Shown here piece after piece: positions 1-8,606 of a stretch of DNA of 64,000 nucleotides. Within the stretch, counting starts at the first letter, position 1; each line of letters begins with the position of its first letter. The notes under the pieces were generated by a model. It worked only from the letters and a program-made list of their open reading frames with translations, ran no database searches and was not told the origin of the DNA. Position numbers and translations under genes: made by a program. The DNA comes from Finegoldia magna (GTDB taxonomy: Bacteria; Bacillota; Clostridia; Tissierellales; Peptoniphilaceae): assembly GCF_003182075.1 (NCBI RefSeq), contig NZ_QGTH01000008.1, positions 24,442 to 88,441 of the forward strand. The letters run 5' to 3'.

Positions 1-30
1 TTATAAAGTATTTTAATAAGCATCAAAAAA

Positions 31-205
31 GCAGTTAAGCCTTATTGCTAAGAATATCATACGGAGAAAATTCAAGTTGTTTCAAATCGAAGAAACCCGG
101 CCAAAATTTGACCGCCGAACGTAGTGAGCTTCAAATTTTAAGGTTTCGAGATTTAGAAATAACAAATTTTCGTAGTCTAGATATTCGTGCAATATGCTTA
201 ACTGC
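31..205. repeat. 175-bp imperfect hairpin repeat, copy 1
   Basis: The two ends are complementary (GCAGTTAAGC at 31-40 against GCTTAACTGC at 196-205). The complementarity continues inward through the AGAATATC/GATATTC, GAAGAAACC/GGTTTCGAG and AAAATTTGA/TCAAATTTT pairs to a loop near CCGAACGTAGTGAG, so the whole unit can fold as one long imperfect hairpin. The surrounding 206 bp (2-207) recur at 422-627 with one difference (141 A, 561 G). No reading frame is apparent. It resembles a non-autonomous palindromic element (MITE or REP-like), but I do not recognise the family. Confidence 0.8.
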
Positions 206-303
206 GTGAGTTTACCTATCTAAGCAATAAATATTCAAATAACAAACTTCTTCTACACAAAATCCTCCATTTTAAAATCAAGTATGTTGATAAATTACAA
301 AAA

Positions 304-404
304 GTAGATTACCAAAATTACATTCAGATTTTTCTGAAAAAAATCCTACAAATTTCGCCGAAAAAAATTCTCGTAGATTATTACCTGTAATTTTGGTTTT
401 CTAC
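304..404. repeat. second, unrelated inverted repeat
   Basis: Arms at 304-322 and 386-404 (GTAGATTACCAAAATTACA against the complement of TGTAATTTTGGTTTTCTAC) pair with two mismatches. The roughly 60 bases between them are A/T-rich with further partial symmetry. It sits between the two copies of the 175-bp hairpin repeat and is not itself repeated in the window. It may be a separate palindromic element or a bidirectional terminator. Confidence 0.55.
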
Positions 405-450
405 TCATCTTTTCTTTTTCCTATAAAGTATTTTAATAAGCATCAAAAAA

Positions 451-625
451 GCAGTTAAGCCTTATTGCTAAGAATATCATACGGAGAAAATTCAAGTTGT
501 TTCAAATCGAAGAAACCCGGCCAAAATTTGACCGCCGAACGTAGTGAGCTTCAAATTTTAGGGTTTCGAGATTTAGAAATAACAAATTTTCGTAGTCTAG
601 ATATTCGTGCAATATGCTTAACTGC
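451..625. repeat. 175-bp imperfect hairpin repeat, copy 2
   Basis: Direct repeat of 31-205 at a spacing of exactly 420 bp, with a single internal base difference. The copies diverge sharply just outside the terminal GCTTAACTGCGT, which marks that sequence as the element edge. Near identity suggests recent duplication or transposition. Confidence 0.8.
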
Positions 626-680
626 GTAAACTTACCTATGTTAGCAATGTAATTATTCACCTACCTAAGCAACAAAAAAA

Positions 681-712
681 CAGCTAAGCATATGTGTAAT
701 ATGCTTAACTGC
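681..712. repeat. short internally deleted derivative of the hairpin repeat
   Basis: CAGCTAAGCATAT and ATATGCTTAACTG form a 13-bp stem with one mismatch around the loop GTGTA. The arms match the outer arms of the 175-bp repeat, and the flanks (a poly-A run before, GCGTGAG after) also match. It therefore looks like the element with its centre removed. It lies 31 bp beyond the stop of the leftward LPKAG gene and may serve as its terminator. Confidence 0.6.
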
Positions 713-743
713 GTGAGTTTGTCTATGTAAGTAAATCAATAAC

Positions 744-974
744 TTACTTCTTTTCTCTTTTTTTAAAAAACACAAAAAATGCACCAGTAATGATTATTAA
801 ACAAGCGATGCTTATTAAAATATGCTCGTTGTCTATGCCTGCTTTTGGCAAAGTTTGTGTACTAGCCAACATTTTCATTATGTTACTTTCATTTTGACCG
901 TAGCTTGTGTCATATCCAATATGCATCAGAAACGTCATCACTGCTACCACATAAATCGTTAATTTCTTTTTCAT
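744..974 (-). CDS. tiny sortase-anchored surface peptide (LPKAG)
   Basis: The 76-residue product is almost entirely targeting signal. It starts with a secretion signal (MKKKL, then a hydrophobic stretch to about residue 22, likely cleavage near SYG-Q). About 20 polar residues follow, then an LPKAG sortase motif at about 42-46, a hydrophobic segment and a KKREKK tail. This is the LPxTG-type layout with Ala in place of Thr. After signal peptidase and sortase processing, only some 19 residues would stay on the wall. A GGGGGAG ribosome binding site precedes the ATG, so the gene looks translated. It could instead be the remnant of a larger surface protein fused by internal deletion. No sortase gene is visible in the window. 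Confidence 0.7.
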   Translation of the reverse strand: MKKKLTIYVVAVMTFLMHIGYDTSYGQNESNIMKMLASTQTLPKAGIDNEHILISIACLIIITGAFFVFFKKREKK

Positions 975-1035
975 ATTCTCCCCCCATTACCCTCATACTT
1001 ATTATATATTTTATATTATTATTTTTCAATATAAA

Positions 1036-1103
1036 ATATTTTTTTAACTAGCACATTTTTGTAGGGTCGACGTATTCGTCAAATTCTTCTTCTGTTAGAA
1101 TTT
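1036..1103. repeat. 68-bp direct repeat: detached copy of the fumC 3' end
   Basis: These 68 bases are identical to 5836-5903, which contain the last 18 codons and stop of fumC. The copy here has no gene body attached. Together the two copies bracket the transporter/phosphodiesterase block. Confidence 0.9.
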
Positions 1104-1141
1104 AAAATCTATTTACTAAAAGTAATATTGTATTTTTGCTA

Positions 1142-2902
1142 TTAATATCTACTATTTTTTTCTAAAAATCCGCTTTGTTTGTTGGAGAATTTTAATCCTC
1201 TTCCATACACAAAGTATATTACTAATGAGTTAATTAACATTAGCAATACTGAATATACCATATTAACAGCTTTTGAATCTATGGTAGCTACGGAAGAAGA
1301 GTTCTGAGTTATAATAATACCTATAGTTTCACTTCCTGGAGGATACAAGAAAGCTGACATATTGTATTCTGCTAAATTACTGTTAAAGTTTAATGCACAT
1401 AATGCTAGTGCTGTAGGAAGGACTGCTGGTAATACTATATGGAAAAATGTTCTTAAAGAACTTGCGCCTAAATTCTGAGACGCTTCTTCTAAGTTAGTAT
1501 TAAAATTGTAGTATGCGCTTTTTAAATATCTCAAAGTTGAGGGGATTACGGTTACTGCATACGCAATTACTAAAATCCATTGAGACCCAATTACTGATTG
1601 ATTAAATAGTAAAAATCTAGGTCTATCATAAACCATCATATATCCAAGAGCTATCAGTATTGAAGGTACTAGCCAAGGAATGTAATAGAAATATTCTAAA
1701 CTTTTTATAATTTTATTAGATTTTGACTTCATAACTAATCTAACTAACAAAAGCATCAATAACACTGAACCTACAGCTGCAATTCCAGAAAATAGGAATG
1801 ATCTTAGCAATGGATCTAAATTACTTGAGTCTACTAAGACATTCTTATAGTTTTGTAACGTAAAATGTTCAATACTTATTATATTTCTTGACAGTGCTTG
1901 CGTGTCTAAGAATGATGAAATTATTACCATTACTGCTGGTAACGCTTGTATTATTAATAAAATTATAGCTACTAAATATATTATTACTTTTGCAACTGGG
2001 TTATGAATTTTTTGCTTTTTTAATTTTTTATTACTATTAGATACAGACATATAATTTCCTTTTGATTCATTCCATGTCATAAAAGCTAATAGCAATATTT
2101 GAAAAACAGATAATACTAATGATAAAACAGCAGCTATATCTCTAGAATTAGGTCTATTTGCAAATGTCAGTATCAAAGGAGAAATTGTTTGAAAGCTCTT
2201 ACCTCCAACCATTAAAGGTGCTGCAAATGATATTAAACCTGTTTGAAATGTTATTATTATTAAAGTTATTAATGTAGGTTTTACTATAGGCATCACTACT
2301 TTAAACAATATTTGAAATTGACTACTTCCTAAATTTTTTGCAGAATCAATTAATTCATTGTCAATGCTATTTATTGCATTTCTAAAAAATATCATATATT
2401 GATGTGTACATCCAAAAGTCATTACAAACAATACTGCGAATGCACCTGTAAACCAATTCAGATTTAAATTAGGAAATATTTTTAATAATAAACCTGTTAA
2501 AATCCCATTTTTCCCATAAACATACAAATAACCATTATTTAAAATTACCCCTGTAAAAACAAGTGGAATCATATAAGCAATTCTAAATATCTTTGAAAAT
2601 TTCAAATCAAAATACTCAGTTAACAATACTTGCGTAATACCAACAATAGTTGTTGTGAACATTAACACTACTCCTGTTATTAAAGAATGCTTAATTGCTA
2701 ACATTGCTCTTTTAGAATTTAATACTTTTTTAAATGCATTAAAACTAAATGCAGATCCGTCATAAAACGAACTTGTAATTATCGTAATTGTTGGTAGGAT
2801 TATAAACGTGATTGCAAACCATACTATTACTAATATCAGAAATATTTTTGGAATATTATAATAACTTAATCTTTTTAGTTTATTATCATTAGGTTTAATC
2901 AT
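1142..2902 (-). CDS. ABC transporter permease, fused double domain (Fe3+/AfuB-FbpB type)
   Basis: Membrane channel of a binding-protein-dependent importer. The 586 residues hold two homologous permease halves joined at about residues 285-305 by a Lys-rich linker. Each half ends in an EAA loop that docks on the ATPase: ELIDSAKNLGSSQFQILFKV in the first half and NLEEASQNLGASSLRTFFHI in the second. About twelve hydrophobic segments are visible. A fused two-domain permease is typical of ferric iron, 2-aminoethylphosphonate and related transporters; the substrate cannot be read from sequence. It starts 2 bp after the ATPase stop with GAGGTG as ribosome binding site, so it is the last gene of a leftward operon of binding protein, ATPase and permease. 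Confidence 0.85.
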   Translation of the reverse strand: MIKPNDNKLKRLSYYNIPKIFLILVIVWFAITFIILPTITIITSSFYDGSAFSFNAFKKVLNSKRAMLAIKHSLITGVVLMFTTTIVGITQVLLTEYFDLKFSKIFRIAYMIPLVFTGVILNNGYLYVYGKNGILTGLLLKIFPNLNLNWFTGAFAVLFVMTFGCTHQYMIFFRNAINSIDNELIDSAKNLGSSQFQILFKVVMPIVKPTLITLIIITFQTGLISFAAPLMVGGKSFQTISPLILTFANRPNSRDIAAVLSLVLSVFQILLLAFMTWNESKGNYMSVSNSNKKLKKQKIHNPVAKVIIYLVAIILLIIQALPAVMVIISSFLDTQALSRNIISIEHFTLQNYKNVLVDSSNLDPLLRSFLFSGIAAVGSVLLMLLLVRLVMKSKSNKIIKSLEYFYYIPWLVPSILIALGYMMVYDRPRFLLFNQSVIGSQWILVIAYAVTVIPSTLRYLKSAYYNFNTNLEEASQNLGASSLRTFFHIVLPAVLPTALALCALNFNSNLAEYNMSAFLYPPGSETIGIIITQNSSSVATIDSKAVNMVYSVLLMLINSLVIYFVYGRGLKFSNKQSGFLEKNSRY

Positions 2903-2904
2903 AT

Positions 2905-3924
2905 CTACACCTCATACTCCAATATATCTTCAGAATTGATATACATGCTAATCTCATCATTTAGTTCAATATTTTTTGTCAAATCATTTTTCTCTAATAT
3001 TGTAAGTTTTGTGTTGAATACATCCACGATATAGTGTGAAAATGCTCCCTCATACATTATTTTTGATACTTTTCCATTAATTTTTACAGTATTTTTATTA
3101 TCTAGTGGTTTTAATAAAATTTTTTCGTTTCTGATATAATGATTGTGTCCAATATTAAATTTTACTTCACTTGAATTATTGTTAATAAATTCGATTAATT
3201 CTGTATCTAATTTACTGGATTCACCTATAAAAGTGCAAACAAACTCTGTCTTTGATCTATCATAAATTTCTTTAGGTTTCCCTATTTGTTCTATTGCTCC
3301 TTTATTAAATACAGCTATTCTATCTGACATTTCAAGTGCTTCTTCTTGATCATGTGTTACATAAATCGCAGTCATTCCAGTTTTTCTTTGAATCTGTTTT
3401 ATTTCTTGGCGAAGTTGTTTTCTTAATTTAGCATCTAAATTAGAAAGCGGTTCATCAAATAATATTAATTTAGGATCGTTTGCTAATGCTCTTGCAATAG
3501 CAACTCTTTGTTGTTGTCCTCCAGATAATTCTGAAACATTTCTTCTTAAATGTTCTTCTTTTATTTCCACAAGATCTATCATTTCGTGTACTTTTTTATG
3601 TATTTGATCTTTGGAAATTTTTTTTATTTTTAATCCATAGCTAATATTGTCAAAAACTGTCATTGTTGGAAATAGAGCATAAGATTGAAAAACCATCCCG
3701 ATATTTCTTTTTTCTGCTGGTATATTAGTAATATCATTATCTTCTAAAATAATTTTTCCTTTATAAGGTTTAATAAATCCAGCTATAGATCTAAGAATAG
3801 TTGTTTTTCCACATCCTGAAGGCCCCAAAAAAGTAAAAAATTCGCCTTGTTTAATGTTTATATTAATATTGGAAACTGCAACAAAATCTTCATACCTGAT
3901 CTCTATATCTTTTAAATCAATCAT
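2905..3924 (-). CDS. ABC transporter ATP-binding protein (Fe3+/polyamine/phosphonate type)
   Basis: Energises the import system encoded by its neighbours. Walker A is GPSGCGKTT, the signature is LSGGQQQ, Walker B is LILFDEPLSNLD and the switch His is in YVTHDQEEA. This is the PotA/FbpC/CysA subgroup, with a C-terminal regulatory region of about 100 residues after residue 240. A longer frame begins 42 bp upstream, but I chose the ATG at 3922-3924 (MIDLKDIEIRY) because AGGAGG stands just before it. The protein is then 339 residues, normal for the subgroup. Substrate unknown; ferric iron or an organophosphonate are the most likely classes. Confidence 0.88.
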   Translation of the reverse strand: MIDLKDIEIRYEDFVAVSNININIKQGEFFTFLGPSGCGKTTILRSIAGFIKPYKGKIILEDNDITNIPAEKRNIGMVFQSYALFPTMTVFDNISYGLKIKKISKDQIHKKVHEMIDLVEIKEEHLRRNVSELSGGQQQRVAIARALANDPKLILFDEPLSNLDAKLRKQLRQEIKQIQRKTGMTAIYVTHDQEEALEMSDRIAVFNKGAIEQIGKPKEIYDRSKTEFVCTFIGESSKLDTELIEFINNNSSEVKFNIGHNHYIRNEKILLKPLDNKNTVKINGKVSKIMYEGAFSHYIVDVFNTKLTILEKNDLTKNIELNDEISMYINSEDILEYEV

Positions 3925-3948
3925 ATATCCTCCTAATATAAATAAAAA

Positions 3949-3964
3949 GCGGGAATTACCCCGC
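3949..3964 (-). terminator. intergenic hairpin/attenuator between binding protein and ATPase
   Basis: GCGGG and CCCGC pair around a 6-base loop. On the leftward strand the stem is followed by TTTTTAT, then the AGGAGG of the ATPase gene. Such hairpins commonly let the binding-protein message accumulate over the membrane genes. Confidence 0.65.
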
Positions 3965-3977
3965 ATTTATTTATAGT

Positions 3978-5088
3978 TTATTTCATTAATTCTAATTCAA
4001 ATTTTTCAACCCATTCATCGAGATGTTCGTTTAATACATCCCAATCTACATTCATACGATCAGTATTTTCAAATAATTCGAGAACTCTAGGGTCTGCAGC
4101 TTCTCTAGCATTTTTATTTGTAGGTACTGTACCAAATTCTTTTGCCCATGCTTTTTGAATATCTGCCGTACCCCACCATTCAGCAAATTCTTTTGCACTA
4201 GCATAATCTGCATCATTTCCATGATTCATAATACCAACTTGTTCAGACATAGCAAATACGCCTTTTTCTGGATTAATAGGAACTGAATTGATATCGAATT
4301 CTTTTTCTGCTTTAATAATACCACCTGAGAAGTAGTAACTAAATTTTAGATCTCCATCTTTTACCATGGACATTGCTTTTTGAAGTCCGCCCAAACTTTT
4401 TTCAGATTCTAAAGCTTTACCATATTTATAATAATCTTTAGCTAGTTGCCAACCTTTTTCTGATACTCCAAGTTCTCCTTTTTCATCTAAATTTTGAAGA
4501 AGTATTGGAAATACAATTTTTTGATTTGTTGAACTAGTTAAGTTTCCTGGAACATAATATTGACCATTGTATTTTTCAGTAGCTAATTCTTCATAAGATT
4601 TAGGAGCATCTTCCTTCTTAACTTGATTTCCATCATAGAAGTAGAATATACGTTGTTCCGACCATGGATAATAATATCCATCTCCATAGATTAAATCTGA
4701 ATCAATTTCTGATTTCCATTTTGGTTCCCATTTAACAAGCATATCATTTTTTTGTAATTTTGAAAATCCACCTTCATCAAGTCCAATAATTACATCTGCT
4801 TGAGGATCATTTTTTTTCTGCGATTAATCTTTGAAGTAAGTCTCCTCCTGGAATAAATACTATTTCTACATCAAATCCTGCTTCTTTTGATTTTTCTTGT
4901 AACCAGGTAATCTTTTCATTAGCAAATGAATTACTATAAAGCACTATTTTTTTTCTTTTAGAATCTTCTTTTGTGCTAGTTTCTGTCTTGGATTGTGTAT
5001 TGTTATCATTGTTATTTGGCTTACTACATCCAACTAAAACCATTGATAACAAAAGAAACATAGCTAAAAATTTAAATTTTAATTTCAT
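3978..5088 (-). pseudogene. solute-binding lipoprotein of the ABC transporter, frameshifted in an A8 run
   Basis: Extracellular family-1 binding protein. The first frame (5088 to 4807) has a lipoprotein signal with lipobox LVGC, a Ser/Thr/Lys-rich linker, then KKIVLYSNSFANEK, and ends at RLIAEKK-stop. Dropping one base from the A8 run (T8 at 4810-4817 on the top strand) restores NDPQADVIIGLDEGGFSKLQ, which runs straight into the second open frame to 3978. The repaired product is about 370 residues, normal for AfuA/FbpA/PhnS-like proteins. Everything else is intact, so the shift is recent, phase-variable, bypassed by slippage, or a sequencing error. It heads the leftward operon; ribosome binding site AAGGAAGG. 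Confidence 0.82.
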
Positions 5089-5252
5089 TTATGAATCATC
5101 CTTCCTTTATTTAATCACATTTATTATATCACACATAATATAATTTTAATATAATAAAAGATAAGATAAAATCAAATATGAAAAAATAATTGTGTTATGA
5201 TAAACTATAATTGTGTTTTTAATACATAATCTTAAAATAACAGGTGATAATA

Positions 5253-5759
5253 ATGAAGAAAATTGCGATAGTAAGTGATACACATGGTAGATTTTTAGAT
5301 GAAACAGCCCGACTCATTAATGAAAATAATTGTGAATATATTATTTTTTTAGGTGATTATTATTTGGATGGACCTGAACTTTCAAAAAAAACGTCACTTG
5401 AATGCTTAAGCGTATTAGGCAATAATGATTTCGAAATATATGAACAATATGATGATGAGGCTTTCATAGAAATTAATGGTTATAGGATTTTTGCATGTCA
5501 CGGTCACAAATATAAAGTTGAAGAAAATCTTAAAAGACTTCAAGAAAAAGCCAAGAAAGATAAGTATGATATTTGTTTGTTCGGACATACACATGTTTAT
5601 CATGAAGAAAAAATTGATGATACTTTTTATTTTAATCCAGGTAGTCCGACAATATCCAAATATGATTATGATCCTACTACATTTGCAATAATGAATTTAG
5701 AAAATGGTGTTAAATTTGAAAAAATAATCTTAGCACCTCCTATTTCAGACAGAAAATAA
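5253..5759 (+). CDS. YfcE/MJ0936-type metallophosphodiesterase
   Basis: Calcineurin-like metallophosphoesterase of 168 residues, the usual length for this compact family. Metal-binding motifs are in order: SDTHGR near the start (D-x-H), GD in FLGDYY, GNND, CHGHKY, and GHTH (FGHTHVYHEE). An upstream in-frame GTG at 5244 belongs to the AGGTG ribosome binding site, so the ATG at 5253 is the better start. The family hydrolyses phosphodiesters with Mn2+ or similar metals; the natural substrate is often unknown. It is transcribed away from the ABC operon from a shared roughly 160-bp gap, and lies inside the cassette flanked by fumC repeats. Confidence 0.85.
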   Translation: MKKIAIVSDTHGRFLDETARLINENNCEYIIFLGDYYLDGPELSKKTSLECLSVLGNNDFEIYEQYDDEAFIEINGYRIFACHGHKYKVEENLKRLQEKAKKDKYDICLFGHTHVYHEEKIDDTFYFNPGSPTISKYDYDPTTFAIMNLENGVKFEKIILAPPISDRK

Positions 5760-5770
5760 AATATTAAATT

Positions 5771-5830
5771 AAAAAATCTCTGAGTTATTACATATAATTT
5801 TTAATTATATAGTAATATCAGAGATTTTTA
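5771..5830. terminator. bidirectional terminator between yfcE-like gene and fumC
   Basis: AAAAAATCTCTGA and TCAGAGATTTTTA form the outer stem, and the inner AGTTATTAC.../...GTAATAT bases extend it. A-rich and T-rich flanks on opposite sides allow it to end both the rightward phosphodiesterase and the leftward fumC transcript. Confidence 0.75.
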
Positions 5831-5835
5831 TATTT

Positions 5836-5903
5836 ATATTTTTTTAACTAGCACATTTTTGTAGGGTCGACGTATTCGTCAAATTCTTCTTCTGTTAGAA
5901 TTT
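5836..5903. repeat. 68-bp direct repeat: native 3' end of fumC
   Basis: Identical to 1036-1103. This copy is continuous with the complete fumC gene and so is the original. The repeats lie exactly 4800 bp apart. Confidence 0.9.
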
Positions 5904-7206
5904 CCAAATCAAGCGCTGCTTGTTTTAATGTTGTGTTGTTTTTGTGTGCATATTTTGCGATTGTACTAGCTTTGTCGTAGCCAATTTTGGTGTTAAGGGC
6001 AGTGACTAGCATTAACGAATTGTTCAAATAATAATCGATGACTTCTCTGTTTGCTTTGAGTCCTCTTAGACAATTATCTGTAAAAGATTTTGTAGCATCT
6101 TTGATTAGTCGTACTGATTGCAACGCGTTATAAATAATAACAGGCATATACACGTTTAGTTCGTAATTTCCTTGGCTTGCTGCGACTTGAATTGTCGTGT
6201 TGTTGCCCATTATTTGTACACAAACCATAGTCAATGCTTCTGCTTGTGTTGGATTTACTTTGCCTGGCATGATTGATGAGCCCGGTTCATTTGCAGGAAT
6301 TGACAATTCGCCGATTCCACATCTTGGACCACTCGCCAAAAATCTCACATCATTTGCAATTTTCATCAAATTATTAGCAAGGGCTGTGATTGCTCCATGA
6401 GTATAGCTTATTGCATCCTTTGATGTAAGCGCGTGGAATTTGTTTTCTGCAGTGACGAATTCTCCTTTTGTTTGGGCATTTATTTCATCTACTACCATTT
6501 GGTCGAATCCTTTAACTGCGTTGAGTCCTGTTCCAACGGCTGTAGCTCCAATTGCAAGTTCGTTTAACGCTTTGCTTGCTTCAATAATGTGTTGTTTGCC
6601 TTTTCTAATCATGAAAAGCCATCCCGATATTTCTTGTGACAATCTTAGAGGCACTGCATCTTGCAAATGTGTACGTCCGATTTTGATGATATCTTTGTTT
6701 TCTTCCATCAATGTTTCCAAGACTTTTTCAGTGTTTTCTAATTCTTCGATTAGTTCTGAATCAATCATGTGTTTAAGTGCAATGTGGATTGCAGATGGGA
6801 ATGTGTCGTTGGAGCTTTGTGATTTGTTCACATCATCGTTTGGATGAATTATGTTTTCTCCGTATTTTTTGTTTGCGATGTGTGCGATAACTTCGTTCAC
6901 ATTCATGTTGGATTGCGTTCCAGATCCAGTTTGCCACACAGCTAGTGGAAATTCGCTGTCATGTTTGTGATCCAAGATTTCATCACATGCACCCACAATC
7001 AAATCCTTTTTTTCGTCTGTAAGTTTTCCCAATTTGTTATTAGAAATCGCACACGCTTTTTTTAATCTTGTTAGCGCTTTGATGACTTCAAGTGGCATTT
7101 TTTCTGTTCCGATTTTAAAATTGTTGAAACTTCTTTGAGTTTGTGCTCCCCACAAAACATCGTCACTTACTTCGATTTCACCGATAGAATCCTTTTCAAT
7201 TCTCAT
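5848..7206 (-). CDS. fumC: class II fumarate hydratase
   Basis: Catalyses reversible hydration of fumarate to malate in the cytoplasm. The aspartase/fumarase signature GSSIMPGKVNP is present at about residue 310, with TGSGTQSNMNVNE and GRTHLQDAVP further upstream, all typical of the iron-independent tetrameric class. I chose the ATG at 7204-7206 (MRIEKDSIGEI), which follows GGAGGA; the frame opens 24 bp earlier inside fetB. The protein is 452 residues. It follows fetB by 13 bp and is probably the last gene of the sigB-fetA-fetB-fumC string. Its final 18 codons are duplicated at 1036-1103. Confidence 0.93.
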   Translation of the reverse strand: MRIEKDSIGEIEVSDDVLWGAQTQRSFNNFKIGTEKMPLEVIKALTRLKKACAISNNKLGKLTDEKKDLIVGACDEILDHKHDSEFPLAVWQTGSGTQSNMNVNEVIAHIANKKYGENIIHPNDDVNKSQSSNDTFPSAIHIALKHMIDSELIEELENTEKVLETLMEENKDIIKIGRTHLQDAVPLRLSQEISGWLFMIRKGKQHIIEASKALNELAIGATAVGTGLNAVKGFDQMVVDEINAQTKGEFVTAENKFHALTSKDAISYTHGAITALANNLMKIANDVRFLASGPRCGIGELSIPANEPGSSIMPGKVNPTQAEALTMVCVQIMGNNTTIQVAASQGNYELNVYMPVIIYNALQSVRLIKDATKSFTDNCLRGLKANREVIDYYLNNSLMLVTALNTKIGYDKASTIAKYAHKNNTTLKQAALDLEILTEEEFDEYVDPTKMC

Positions 7207-7219
7207 TTTTTTCCTCCAA

Positions 7220-7993
7220 TTATAATTCAAAATTTATTTGTTCTCTATTATTAATCAAACTTTTGTATCCCAAATAAAGCGACAAAAAACTTGCAATGTT
7301 GACACTAGCGCAGATGGCTATCATCACAGAAATCTGATAAATTATCGCAGTGTTTGGACTAACCCCGGATAGGATTTGTCCTGTCATCATTCCAGGAAGA
7401 CTTATAATTCCCATCGCAATCATACTATTCAAATTAGGTAGTATCGCCATTTCTACTGATTTATTCACAATCGGAATAAGCGCTGTGTCTGCACTTACTC
7501 CCAAGTTAATTAACGTTGTGATTTTGTTTTTGTTTAGTTTCAGATTTTCGTTTAAGTAATTTACTCCCAAATTCACAGCCGTCATTGTGTTTCCGAAAAG
7601 CATTCCAGAAATCGGAATCGCATATTGCGCATCCAAAATCGGTTTTCTGATGACAAATCCCACGTAGAAACACTCCACAAGTAATCCCGAAAATAATATA
7701 CTAAGCCCTATTATCACCTTGAATTTGTCAGATAAATGATTTCCTCTGAAAACTTTTAAACTGCTGAATGTCGACATTACCAATATGTAAATTATTACAA
7801 ATAATTTGTTGTTCGCATTTATCACATAAGTTAGAATGAACCCTGCTATAATAAGTTGCACAGTCATACGAACACTTGCTACAACTAGCATTTTTGTTTT
7901 GTTGATACGACACTTCTTCATTACGAATAACACAACTAACAAAAGCAAATAAATCAGAACGAACCTAGTCCATGGTATTTTAATTATTCCCAT
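7220..7993 (-). CDS. fetB: FetB/YbbM-type ABC transporter permease
   Basis: UPF0014 membrane protein of 257 residues with about seven hydrophobic segments and the family-typical stretch GVSADTALIPIVNKSVEMAI followed by LPGMMTGQILSGVSP. In E. coli, FetA and FetB form an ABC exporter linked to iron homeostasis and oxidative-stress tolerance; that role here is by homology only. It starts 1 bp after the end of fetA, so the two are translationally linked. Confidence 0.87.
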   Translation of the reverse strand: MGIIKIPWTRFVLIYLLLLVVLFVMKKCRINKTKMLVVASVRMTVQLIIAGFILTYVINANNKLFVIIYILVMSTFSSLKVFRGNHLSDKFKVIIGLSILFSGLLVECFYVGFVIRKPILDAQYAIPISGMLFGNTMTAVNLGVNYLNENLKLNKNKITTLINLGVSADTALIPIVNKSVEMAILPNLNSMIAMGIISLPGMMTGQILSGVSPNTAIIYQISVMIAICASVNIASFLSLYLGYKSLINNREQINFEL

Positions 7994-7994
7994 T

Positions 7995-8606
7995 TTATTC
8001 TCCCAAATCGATTATTTTATCTGAAAATTCGTCGACCAATTGTCTAGCGTGGCTCACAACTACAAGTGTAATGTCGTTGTGTTTGCAGTAATCCACAATA
8101 TTTTTCATCATATCAAATGCAGTCTTATTATCCAACGCACTTGTCGGCTCATCCAATAACAAAACCTCAGGATCTAAGCTAAGAGCAATAGCCAAGAACA
8201 CCCTTTGCTTTTCACCGCCCGATAATTTCTCAACATCTAAGTTCACATCCACATCGAAATTAGTGATTTTCAAAAACTTCGTGATTTCTTCGTCAGTTAA
8301 TCTATCCAAATCCCTTAACTTGTAAAACTCATGGAAATTCTCTCTTATAGTCATATCAAACAAGAAATTTTCCTGGGAAGTCATTATGATGTTTCTTCTC
8401 AATTCAACAGGTTTGATATTCAAAATATTTTTATCTTTGTAGAAAATTCTGCCCGATTTCATTTGTAATGTGTTGTTGATAAGTTTGAGAAGAGTGGATT
8501 TGCCACTTCCACTCTTACCCACAACGAAAACTACTTCGTTTTTATCTATAGAAAAATCATCGTACTCTTTGATGAATTTAACATTTTCAAATCTCAAAAT
8601 TTCCAT
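7995..8606 (-). CDS. fetA: FetA/YbbL-type ABC transporter ATPase
   Basis: Short ATPase of 203 residues. Walker A is GKSGSGKST, the signature LSGGEKQR, Walker B VLLLDEPTSALD and the switch His in VVSHARQL. It partners the permease immediately downstream. The start abuts the stop of the sigma factor gene (8607), indicating co-transcription with it, so this exporter may belong to the sigma factor's own operon. Confidence 0.87.
   Translation of the reverse strand: MEILRFENVKFIKEYDDFSIDKNEVVFVVGKSGSGKSTLLKLINNTLQMKSGRIFYKDKNILNIKPVELRRNIIMTSQENFLFDMTIRENFHEFYKLRDLDRLTDEEITKFLKITNFDVDVNLDVEKLSGGEKQRVFLAIALSLDPEVLLLDEPTSALDNKTAFDMMKNIVDYCKHNDITLVVVSHARQLVDEFSDKIIDLGE

Noticed and set aside
1-740. 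CRISPR array
   Set aside because: The repeats are 175 bp and only two and a half copies; there are no short regular repeats with spacers and no cas genes nearby.
6440-6847. Rightward open frame of 135 codons inside fumC
   Set aside because: Antisense shadow of a strongly conserved gene, with Ser-rich composition typical of the reverse strand and no ribosome binding site. The same applies to the long reverse frames in gyrA, recF, khpB and mnmE.
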